Notes under the pieces: model-generated
What the model was told of the DNA's origin: nothing
The model's database searches: none
What the model saw: the letters and a program-made list of their open reading frames with translations, nothing else
Translations under genes and position numbers: made by a program
Part shown: positions 17,650 through 24,328 of the stretch, one piece after another
How positions within the stretch are numbered: the stretch's first letter is position 1
How the letters are laid out: every line of letters starts with the position of its first letter
DNA from: RFSX01 sp964495785
GTDB lineage: Bacteria > Bacteroidota > Bacteroidia > Chitinophagales > Saprospiraceae
Reading direction: 5' to 3'
NCBI GenBank assembly: GCA_964495785.1
Contig: CAZBXL010000060.1
Span: 1-24,348 of the forward strand
Length of the DNA: 24,348 nt

Positions 17650-18987
17650 ATGCAGATTCGTTTATTATCATTTCTTATTCTTGTGTCTATCAGCTTCGTG
17701 TCTAATGCTCAAGTTCGGTTTGCTAACATTGAACTTAGGGCCGCTAAGCAGAGAGCTACGATAGAAGACAAACTTATATTCGTAGATACGTATGCCAGCT
17801 ATTGCAAGCCATGTAAGCAATTGGATATAGAGTTTAAAAACCAAAAACTATCAAAGTATCTTAACAAGCATTTTATAAATGTCAAGGTAGATATGGAAGG
17901 TAAGTTTGGACAAGATTTTAAAAACAAATATCAGGTCGTGTTCTTACCTACCATCATGATATTAGATAAACATGGCAATCTGAAATTTAAAATAGATCGA
18001 CTTGCATCAGCAGATGAGTTACTTGCACTAAGTAAGCACTATCAAGAAAAGTTGTATCCAGAGACAGCACCAGCACCTCCCATAGTGCAAGCACCTGTTG
18101 CGACGACAAAGCCACAGAGAGAGACTACGAAATCTGCCAGAACTACAAAGCCTAAAACGACTACTGCAACTACAAAACCTAAAATTGCTGTAGATGCTCA
18201 GATAGATAAAACCGAAAATACAGTTGCTAATCCAGAGGAAGTTATCGTCCACGTTATGGGACAAGGGAGCACGGAGTTGCCACCAGAAATTCTAAAGCAA
18301 GAAGCTTATTTTAGAATGGAGCTAATGGATGGAAGTCATCGTAGTGCAGCCCATAAATATCTTAGTACGCAAGACGATTGGGCGACTTTAGAAAACATGC
18401 GTTTCTTATTTGATTTTCTATATACTGTCAACTCTAAAGAATTTGACTACCTAATTCAGAACAGAGTACAATTTGATAACCTCATAGGAAAAGACGAGGT
18501 TGATGCTACCGTCAACATCATCGTCAATAACGAGTTAGAACGAGCTTACCCAAGACCAGATTTTGAAAAAGCTAAACTCCTATATACCTATCTCGGAATA
18601 GAACAAGCCTCTAATGAGGCTACAGAATATGTCCTCGGCAATCTGCTAAATGAGAAAAATGAAAAAGAGTATGCATTAATGGCAGAACAGTATATATCTG
18701 AAAACCAAGTCACCAATGCAAATATATACTTCAACTTATCTAAGATTTTGTTGAAGTCATCCAATAGTAAAAGAGAGCTAAAGAAAATCAGACCCTATAT
18801 TGAAAAAGCCATTGAGTTGCAACCTAACAATAGTTCACACTTGCTGTTACAGAGTGCTTTAGAATATAAATTAGATAATATCAAAGAAGCAAAGGTAATT
18901 GCAGATCGAGCACTATCCGTAGCTAAAGCCGAGGGACAAAACGTCAGAGAAATCAATGAGATGATATCTAGACTTAAGTCGCTATAA
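17650..18987 (+). CDS. Secreted thioredoxin-like protein with CKPC motif, low-complexity linker and TPR-like tail
   Basis: The 445-residue protein has a signal peptide (residues 1-20, ending VSNA) and a thioredoxin fold in which the active-site Trp is replaced: SYCKPC at 50-55, with cis-Pro100 in FLPT. A Thr/Lys/Pro/Ala-rich linker (about 138-190) repeats short TTKP-type units. The C-terminal half (about 200-445) is helical and TPR-like, with an ELQPNNSSHLLLQSALEY repeat near the end. It lies 25 bases after a WCGPC paralogue-like gene. The altered motif suggests different redox chemistry or a binding role. Confidence 0.86.
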   Translation: MQIRLLSFLILVSISFVSNAQVRFANIELRAAKQRATIEDKLIFVDTYASYCKPCKQLDIEFKNQKLSKYLNKHFINVKVDMEGKFGQDFKNKYQVVFLPTIMILDKHGNLKFKIDRLASADELLALSKHYQEKLYPETAPAPPIVQAPVATTKPQRETTKSARTTKPKTTTATTKPKIAVDAQIDKTENTVANPEEVIVHVMGQGSTELPPEILKQEAYFRMELMDGSHRSAAHKYLSTQDDWATLENMRFLFDFLYTVNSKEFDYLIQNRVQFDNLIGKDEVDATVNIIVNNELERAYPRPDFEKAKLLYTYLGIEQASNEATEYVLGNLLNEKNEKEYALMAEQYISENQVTNANIYFNLSKILLKSSNSKRELKKIRPYIEKAIELQPNNSSHLLLQSALEYKLDNIKEAKVIADRALSVAKAEGQNVREINEMISRLKSL

Positions 18988-19008
18988 TTCAGCTACCTTA
19001 AACCCAGA

Positions 19009-19776
19009 CTATAAATTAATATCTATCACTACTGGCACGTGATCAGAGTGCACGGCCTCTTTAGCATGGCGAGCATCTTTAATTTTATCTGACAAGTTAT
19101 TCGTCACAGAAATATAATCTATTCTCCAACCTTTATTTTTAGCACGAGAACCTGCTCTATAACTCCACCAGCTATATTCGTCTGCCTGATCAGGATGAAG
19201 CACCCTGTAAGCGTCCTTGAAGTCTCCATCAAACCAATCCTTCATCCACTTTCTCTCTTCTGGTTTAAATCCAGAAGGAAAATCTTTTCTCTCTGGGTTA
19301 TGTATATCTATATCTAACCTGACCACATTGTAATCACCTACGATAATAACTTGTTCTCTTTTTTTAAGTAGCTTTTTAGTCCATTTTCCAAAATCCCTTA
19401 AGAAGTCCATCTTGTAATCATGCCTAGCGTCTCCACTCGATCCGGAAGGAAAATAACAATTGAGCAAAGTCCAATCACCAAAATCTGTTCTCAGCACCCT
19501 GCCCTCAATATCATATACCTCTTGCGATATACCTTTCTCTACTTTATCCGCTTTTATTTTACTTAATGTGAGGACACCAGAATATCCTTTCTTCACCGCA
19601 GAATTCCAATACGCATTATACCCGAGATCTGAGAAAACCTCCTCGGGGACTTGATCTGATGTGGCTTTAACTTCTTGGATACAGAGTATATCAGGGTTTT
19701 CTTCTTTGAGCCAATCCACAAGTCCTTTCTTAATGGCAGCTCTTATCCCATTTACATTATATGTTGCTATTTTCAT
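19009..19776 (-). CDS. xth: Exodeoxyribonuclease III
   Basis: A 255-residue member of the exonuclease III/APE1 family, acting as AP endonuclease and 3'-5' exonuclease in base excision repair. Motifs in order: MKIATYNVNGIRAA, the metal ligand Glu in ILCIQEVKA, LLNCYFPSGS, the VGDYNVV Asp/Asn pair with DIDIHNP, YSWWSYRAGSRAKNKGWRIDYI, and the terminal catalytic HSDHVPVVIDI. The length is typical. Its ATG overlaps the stop of the upstream gene by four bases (ATGA), so the two are translationally coupled. It converges on the second thioredoxin-like gene. Confidence 0.95.
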   Translation of the reverse strand: MKIATYNVNGIRAAIKKGLVDWLKEENPDILCIQEVKATSDQVPEEVFSDLGYNAYWNSAVKKGYSGVLTLSKIKADKVEKGISQEVYDIEGRVLRTDFGDWTLLNCYFPSGSSGDARHDYKMDFLRDFGKWTKKLLKKREQVIIVGDYNVVRLDIDIHNPERKDFPSGFKPEERKWMKDWFDGDFKDAYRVLHPDQADEYSWWSYRAGSRAKNKGWRIDYISVTNNLSDKIKDARHAKEAVHSDHVPVVIDINL

Positions 19777-20513
19777 TTTAATACTTCGAATGGGTTATCT
19801 TGATAGCCAATCTCGGCAAGAGTGTTTCCTACTTTTACATTCTGCAGACTTCTCAACTTACCAGCCATTGTATGTGATAAGCACAGCTTAGCACCATTGT
19901 AGTCTTCCCATATTTTCCAATCCACATACATCCCTTTGACTGGAATAATTTGTGTCCACATCTTAAATCCTGTAGGCTGATAATTCTCATCTAATATCCA
20001 TAAGTAGCTATCTCCAGGAGTGACCCCGCCACTTACATAATCTATCATTAATCCGTAAGCACCTTCTTCGACATCCACCAGACTTCTTTTAGTCCCTGGA
20101 TCAAAAACTTTATATGGAGCGACTAACCAGAAAGAGTCATTGCACCAGTAAGACCAAGCCTTCTGCTTCATCTTCTCTGCCTCGTCACCATCTATCACTT
20201 CACCATTTTTGTAGACGACACTTTTCTGAGAATCAAGATTAAGTACAACTTTGTTTTCACCCCAGTTTATAACAGCATTATTATTGGCCTTATCCCATAT
20301 ATATTTATGTCCGCCACCAAAAAACTCAAAGTTGATATAATTGATCTGATCATAAGCCTGCTTATTCAACTTTTGTAGCATTTTTTCAGCTACTTTATCA
20401 GCTTCTGATCCAGTCTTTCCCTTAGGCTTATCTTCACTGAAGTACTTCACAGCAATGAATCCCGCCATAATGACTATGAGAATAATGACGAGTAATATTT
20501 TTACAATTTTCAT
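19773..20513 (-). CDS. Membrane-anchored conserved hypothetical protein
   Basis: The 246-residue product begins with one hydrophobic segment (about residues 5-24), either an N-terminal anchor or an uncleaved signal. A lysine-rich stretch and a soluble domain rich in aromatic residues and beta-type segments follow (INFEFFGGGHKYIWDKANN, VVLNLDSQKSVVYKNGEV, WSYWCNDSFWLVAPYKVFDPG). The pattern recalls LolA/outer-membrane-lipoprotein-sorting-like proteins of Bacteroidota, but I cannot confirm this. It is translationally coupled to exonuclease III through an ATGA overlap. A candidate promoter lies just upstream. Confidence 0.8.
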   Translation of the reverse strand: MKIVKILLVIILIVIMAGFIAVKYFSEDKPKGKTGSEADKVAEKMLQKLNKQAYDQINYINFEFFGGGHKYIWDKANNNAVINWGENKVVLNLDSQKSVVYKNGEVIDGDEAEKMKQKAWSYWCNDSFWLVAPYKVFDPGTKRSLVDVEEGAYGLMIDYVSGGVTPGDSYLWILDENYQPTGFKMWTQIIPVKGMYVDWKIWEDYNGAKLCLSHTMAGKLRSLQNVKVGNTLAEIGYQDNPFEVLK

Positions 20514-20536
20514 AAATTTAAATTTAATAGACTACC

Positions 20537-20566
20537 CAAAGATGATTAAAAAAATGAGCTCACAAT
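20537..20566 (-). promoter_or_regulatory. Candidate promoter of the hypothetical-xth operon
   Basis: On the minus strand ATTG (20566-20563), 18 bases, then CATCTTTG (20544-20537) is one mismatch from TAnnTTTG. The start would be near 20530, about 17 bases before the ATG. The -33 part overlaps the left arm of an inverted repeat. Confidence 0.4.
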
Positions 20567-20590
20567 ATGATTCTGCTTGTGAATCATATT
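20564..20590. promoter_or_regulatory. Perfect 10-bp inverted repeat between divergent promoters
   Basis: AATATGATTC and GAATCATATT are perfect inverse complements around the 7-base spacer TGCTTGT. The repeat overlaps the -33 side of the leftward promoter and ends 6 bases before the -33 side of the rightward one. This suits an operator or activator site. It lacks a T-run on either strand, so it is unlikely to be an intrinsic terminator. A second palindrome, TGAGCTCA, lies at 20555-20562. Confidence 0.5.
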
Positions 20591-20596
20591 ATTAGA

Positions 20597-20628
20597 TTTA
20601 ACAATATGAGTATTGTCTCTTATCTTTG
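20597..20628 (+). promoter_or_regulatory. Promoter of the GT2 gene
   Basis: TTTA (20597-20600), 20 bases, then TATCTTTG (20621-20628) is a full TAnnTTTG match with near-ideal spacing. The start of transcription is expected near 20635. This excludes the upstream TTG at 20626 as a start codon and supports the ATG at 20653. Confidence 0.6.
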
Positions 20629-20652
20629 ATAGATAATCCTACTCTAACTAAT

Positions 20653-21390
20653 ATGTATAAAGGTAAAAAGGTTGTAGTGGTCATGCCTGCATATAATGCT
20701 GCGGCTACACTAAAAAAAACCTATGACGAGATCCCCTTTGATCTTGTAGATGAACTTATCCTGTGTGATGATGCCAGCAAGGACAATACAGTAGCTGTCG
20801 CAGAAGAACTTAATATCAACTACATCATAAGCCATAGAACAAACAAAGGTTATGGAGGTAATCAAAAGTCATTATATAACAAAGCACTTGATATCAATGC
20901 TGACATCGTCATCATGCTACACCCCGATTATCAATATACGCCGAAGCTCATACCTTCAATGGTCAATATTATAGGAGAAGACTTATACCCTGTCGTTCTC
21001 GGTTCTCGTATATTAGGTAAGGGAGCTCTTAAGGGAGGCATGCCGTTATATAAATATATTGCTAATCGATTCCTTACATTATTTCAGAACATATTAGTCG
21101 GTTATAAACTATCTGAATACCATACAGGCTACAGGGCATTCAATAAGGAAGTATTACAAAAGATAAAATTCAACAACAATTCGGATGACTTCGTATTTGA
21201 TAATCAGATGCTATCACAGATCATCTATGCTGGATTTGATATCGGAGAGGTGACTTGTCCCACTAAATATTTTGAAGAAGCTTCTTCTATAAACTTACCT
21301 CGCAGTATAAAGTATGGACTGGGTGTTATGGGTGTGTCTATAAAGCATTTCTTTAGTAAGATTGGGATAGGAGGATCTGATATGTACTAA
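20653..21390 (+). CDS. Glycosyltransferase family 2 (polyprenyl-phosphate sugar synthase-like)
   Basis: A 245-residue GT-A enzyme of the dolichol-phosphate-mannose-synthase-like GT2 group. Motifs: VVVVMPAYNAAATL, the nucleotide-binding ELILCDDASKDNT, HRTNKGYGGNQKSL, MLHPDYQYTP in place of a classical DxD, LGSRI, and EYHTGYRAFNKEVL. It probably transfers a sugar from a nucleotide donor to a lipid or glycan acceptor at the membrane; donor and acceptor are unknown. It lacks the C-terminal membrane helices found in longer relatives. The frame extends to a TTG at 20626, but that lies in the -7 box, so the ATG at 20653 is preferred. Confidence 0.88.
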   Translation: MYKGKKVVVVMPAYNAAATLKKTYDEIPFDLVDELILCDDASKDNTVAVAEELNINYIISHRTNKGYGGNQKSLYNKALDINADIVIMLHPDYQYTPKLIPSMVNIIGEDLYPVVLGSRILGKGALKGGMPLYKYIANRFLTLFQNILVGYKLSEYHTGYRAFNKEVLQKIKFNNNSDDFVFDNQMLSQIIYAGFDIGEVTCPTKYFEEASSINLPRSIKYGLGVMGVSIKHFFSKIGIGGSDMY

Positions 21391-21561
21391 TCCATCCTAT
21401 ACTCATTTAGCAACATAATGTCCTATCTGATATTGGAATAACGCTCAATGTGTTTTTAACGCTGAATGATTTATCATGCAGCATTTTAAGAAGCTATCGG
21501 TATCATCTCTAATTTGCATTCAACTCAATACAATACTCAGAATAAACAAGTCTCAGCTTAT

Positions 21562-21748
21562 CTATAAAACAAGAACAGGGTTACTACGTAGAACGTAGCA
21601 CCCTGCATAACCCCAAAAAACCAATTGAAAACAATCTTTCTTTCCGTTTTAAGGGAGATCTTCAACAAATGACCTTTCGATAAAGTCACTTGCAGTTATT
21701 TTTAGCTTATTACTGTTTTCAAATATGTCTTATATGTGTATAAACAAA
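21562..21748 (-). ncRNA. Candidate small RNA ending in repeat copy 1
   Basis: On the minus strand TTTG (21748-21745), 17 bases, then CATATTTG (21727-21720) is a near-consensus promoter. Transcription from about 21713 would cross the 28-base conserved block and the copy 1 hairpin. It would then meet TTCTTGTTTT, giving an RNA of about 150 bases. This is inference from promoter-like and terminator-like signals only. Confidence 0.3.
21575..21637. repeat. Structured tandem repeat, copy 1
   Basis: ACAGGGT (21575) pairs with ACCCTG (to 21605) around an inner CTACG/CGTAG stem. The invariant 28-base block follows at 21610-21637, beginning ACCCCAAAAAACC and ending AAAACAATCT. The hairpin interior differs from the other copies, but the stem is kept. 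Confidence 0.8.
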
Positions 21749-21749
21749 A

Positions 21750-21811
21750 ACAGGGTGCCATCATATAAATAATAGCACCCTGTACCCCAAAAAACCAATT
21801 GAAAACAATCT
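21750..21811. repeat. Structured tandem repeat, copy 2
   Basis: ACAGGGTGC (21750-21758) pairs perfectly with GCACCCTGT (21775-21783). The invariant 28-base block follows at 21784-21811. On the minus strand the hairpin is followed by TTTTTGTTT, a terminator-like run. Confidence 0.85.
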
Positions 21812-21844
21812 ATCTTCTGTTTTCATACTTAAGGAATCTTAAAA

Positions 21845-21906
21845 ACAGAGTGCTATCATTTGCGTAATAGCACTCTGTACCCCAAAAAACCAATTGAAAA
21901 CAATCT
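21845..21906. repeat. Structured tandem repeat, copy 3
   Basis: ACAGAGTGCTAT (21845-21856) pairs with ATAGCACTCTGT (21867-21878). Relative to copy 2 a G-to-A change in the left arm is matched by C-to-T in the right arm. The invariant block is at 21879-21906. On the minus strand the hairpin leads into TTTTTAAG. Confidence 0.85.
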
Positions 21907-22070
21907 ATCTTTATGATTACAAAGAATCTTATATACTTTTTAAGTGTACAAATTCGATCTGTACCGAATTCCCAATTTAGACGAGGTCACACATTGAAGT
22001 CACATTTTATTTAAGGAATATTTAAAATTTTTTTAAAAATATATATAGAACACTCATTATCAGTCACTTA

Positions 22071-23441
22071 ATGAAAGAAAAAAAAGTATTTATTTGTTCT
22101 AATTGTGGTCATAATTCTTCTAAATGGGAAGGAAAGTGTAATATCTGTAGCGAATGGAACACATATCAAGAAGAAATCATCAATAAAGAATCTGCAGCTG
22201 AAAAGAAAAAGAAGACATGGCAGGGCTCAGAGAAGAAAATACACAAACCTATACTTATACAGGATGTCAAGCATCGTGATACACCCAGGTTATTATTAGA
22301 AGATAGTGAGCTTAGTAGATCCTTAGGCGGCGGTATCGTGCCCGGATCTATAGTTCTCATAGGCGGAGAGCCTGGTATAGGTAAGTCTACTTTATTATTG
22401 CAACTCGCTATAAGGACCAAGTATAAGGTCCTCTATGTCTCTGGAGAAGAAAGTGCTGAACAGATAAAAATGAGAGCAATGAGGATAGGACTCTCTAATT
22501 CTTCATGTCACATTCTTACCGAAACTAATCTTACAAAGATACTTAAGCAAGCCCAAGAACTACATCCTGATATAATCATTGTAGATTCTATACAGACTGT
22601 TACCTCACCTCATATAGATAGTACGCCAGGTAGTCTAACACAAGTGAGAGACTGTACCTCCGATCTACAGGTATTTGCTAAGGAAAGTAACATACCTATA
22701 TTTATTATCGGTCATATTAATAAAGAAGGGAATATTGCAGGACCTAAGATATTAGAACATATCGTAGATACCGTATTACAATTTGAAGGAGATAGAAATC
22801 ACATCTACAGAATTCTGAGAACCAAAAAGAATCGATTTGGATCTGCTGACGAGATGGGTATATATGCCATGGAAGCCTCAGGGTTAAAAACTGTAGAAAA
22901 TCCTTCTGAGTTATTGCTATCGCAGTCTGACGAAAACCTAAGTGGTTGTTCTGTGGCCTCTACGATAGAGGGCCTTAGACCTATGCTCATAGAAACCCAA
23001 GCCTTGGTTAGCCAAGCCATATATGGTACACCACAGAGATCCGCTACTGGTTATGATCTTAGAAGATTAAGTATGCTTCTTGCGGTATTAGAAAAGAGAG
23101 CAGGTTTGTTCTTTGGACAAAGTGATGTATTTCTTAATATCGCAGGAGGTATTAAGGTGCAGGATACGGCTATCGATCTTTCTATCTTATCATCCCTTAT
23201 CTCCTCACTACAAGATATTAGTATCAATAGCAAAATATGTTTTGCTGGCGAAGTTGGGCTGACTGGAGAAATACGTGCAGTCAATAGAATCGAGCAAAGG
23301 ATAGAAGAATCATCACGTTTAGGATTCGAACAAATATTTATTTCTAAATACAATATGAAAGGATTAAGTAAGAAAAACTACCCTATTGAAATCATTCCTC
23401 TAAGTAAAATAGAAGACTTAGTCAGTCAAGTCTTTTCATAA
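22071..23441 (+). CDS. radA: DNA repair protein RadA
   Basis: RadA (Sms) is a RecA-like ATPase that promotes branch migration during recombinational repair. The 456-residue protein has an N-terminal four-Cys zinc finger (Cys9, Cys12, Cys23, Cys26), Walker A GGEPGIGKST at 98-107, a Walker B-type IIIVDSIQT, the RadA-specific KNRFG motif at 253-257, and a C-terminal Lon-protease-like domain (about 290-456, with SLISSLQDI and GEVGLTGEIRAV). Length and motifs are standard. The formyltransferase gene follows after 22 bases and may be co-transcribed. Confidence 0.97.
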   Translation: MKEKKVFICSNCGHNSSKWEGKCNICSEWNTYQEEIINKESAAEKKKKTWQGSEKKIHKPILIQDVKHRDTPRLLLEDSELSRSLGGGIVPGSIVLIGGEPGIGKSTLLLQLAIRTKYKVLYVSGEESAEQIKMRAMRIGLSNSSCHILTETNLTKILKQAQELHPDIIIVDSIQTVTSPHIDSTPGSLTQVRDCTSDLQVFAKESNIPIFIIGHINKEGNIAGPKILEHIVDTVLQFEGDRNHIYRILRTKKNRFGSADEMGIYAMEASGLKTVENPSELLLSQSDENLSGCSVASTIEGLRPMLIETQALVSQAIYGTPQRSATGYDLRRLSMLLAVLEKRAGLFFGQSDVFLNIAGGIKVQDTAIDLSILSSLISSLQDISINSKICFAGEVGLTGEIRAVNRIEQRIEESSRLGFEQIFISKYNMKGLSKKNYPIEIIPLSKIEDLVSQVFS

Positions 23442-23463
23442 ATTTGTATTCAATAGATTACTT

Positions 23464-24228
23464 ATGCGATTAGTATTACTGACACAAGACGATCCTTTCT
23501 TTTTAGCAGAAAACATCAACTATCTTATCAGTCAAATGCCTGCACATTCAGAGGTTGTTGCCTGTGTCTTATTTGAGGTAGGTGCATTTGGAAAACGAAA
23601 AAGCCTAATAGAGCAAGCCAAAGAAACTCAAAGTATATTCGGGACAAAATTTTTCATTCGATATGGTTTCAAGTTTGTTTTCAATAAATTCAATAAGAAC
23701 AAAAAAATAGCTCACGTACTAAGCAAGCATGATATCCCACTCGTACGATTAGAGAAGAAAATCAACCATAATAGCTCCATAGAAAAGATAAAATCATTCA
23801 ATCCCGATCTACTCATATCTATAGCTGGTAATCAGATATTCAAACGACCTATCATCGACCTAGCGCCTAAGGGATGCATCAATCTACATACGGCATTACT
23901 ACCAAAGTACAGAGGTCTACTGCCTACTTTCTGGGTCATGAAAAACAAAGAGAAAGAAACAGGCGTCTCCATATTCTTCGTAGATGAAGGCATAGACAGC
24001 GGTCCTATACTTGTACAGAAAAAAGTAACAATAGGCGATAGAACCCAAGAGCAACTTATCCAACATACCAAGAAGATAGGCATGGATGCCATCATAGAAT
24101 CCATAGAAAAAATCAAATCTGGTAATTATACTTTACAAGATAATCCTGATGAGGAGCAGAGTTATTTCTCTACGCCAACAAGAGCTGATGTTGAAGTGTT
24201 TTTAGAGGGAGGTAATCGGTTCTATTGA
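23464..24228 (+). CDS. Formyltransferase-family protein (Fmt/sugar N-formyltransferase-like)
   Basis: The 254-residue protein carries the formyl transferase catalytic fold. LLISIAGNQIF leads to the active-site INLHTALLPKYRGLLP (Asn140, His142), and Asp178 lies in DEGIDSGPIL, matching the Asn-His-Asp triad of methionyl-tRNA formyltransferase. It is shorter than typical Fmt and lacks its C-terminal tRNA-binding domain. The ending STPTRADVEVFLEGGNRF resembles formyltransferase-like proteins from glycan loci. A role in N-formylating an amino sugar with 10-formyl-tetrahydrofolate is therefore plausible, as the window holds a polysaccharide locus. Housekeeping Fmt is less likely. Confidence 0.82.
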   Translation: MRLVLLTQDDPFFLAENINYLISQMPAHSEVVACVLFEVGAFGKRKSLIEQAKETQSIFGTKFFIRYGFKFVFNKFNKNKKIAHVLSKHDIPLVRLEKKINHNSSIEKIKSFNPDLLISIAGNQIFKRPIIDLAPKGCINLHTALLPKYRGLLPTFWVMKNKEKETGVSIFFVDEGIDSGPILVQKKVTIGDRTQEQLIQHTKKIGMDAIIESIEKIKSGNYTLQDNPDEEQSYFSTPTRADVEVFLEGGNRFY

Positions 24229-24291
24229 TTTATTTAGGCTTTTACTATCAGAATTAACTCTATAAATTCCCCCTAAGTGTCCCCCAAGAAT

Positions 24292-24326
24292 AAAAAAAGA
24301 CCCTAAGTATTTGATACTTAGAGTCT
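24292..24326 (-). terminator. Intrinsic terminator of the minus-strand tRNA
   Basis: On the minus strand AGACTCTAAGTAT pairs along its whole length with ATACTTAGGGTCT (one G-U pair) around a 3-base loop and is followed by seven T. The single mismatch on the plus strand becomes a wobble pair on the minus strand, which fixes the orientation. It lies immediately downstream of the tRNA 3' end. Confidence 0.85.
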
Positions 24327-24328
24327 TC

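Larger units (their letters stand above)
21391..22070. other. 680-bp non-coding region upstream of radA
   Basis: No gene-length open frame is present. The central part (21575-21906) holds three copies of a structured repeat. Elsewhere I see a short imperfect direct repeat, AACGCTCAATG (21440-21450) and AACGCTGAATG (21458-21468), and an A/T-rich stretch just before radA. No TAnnTTTG promoter for radA is recognisable. Confidence 0.7.

Noticed and set aside
21750..21811. preQ1-type riboswitch (hairpin followed by an A-rich tail)
   Set aside because: The hairpin is too long, the conserved tail does not match the preQ1-I pattern, and three copies precede a repair gene at a distance of more than 160 bases.
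21575..21906. CRISPR array reading of the three repeats
   Set aside because: Only three copies, spaced 175 and 95 bases, with conserved flanks and divergent hairpin loops rather than uniform repeats and unique spacers; no cas genes nearby.
21980..22005. Direct repeat GTCACA-N9-GTCACA upstream of radA
   Set aside because: Six-base repeats are short enough to arise by chance, and no promoter is visible nearby to anchor a regulatory reading.
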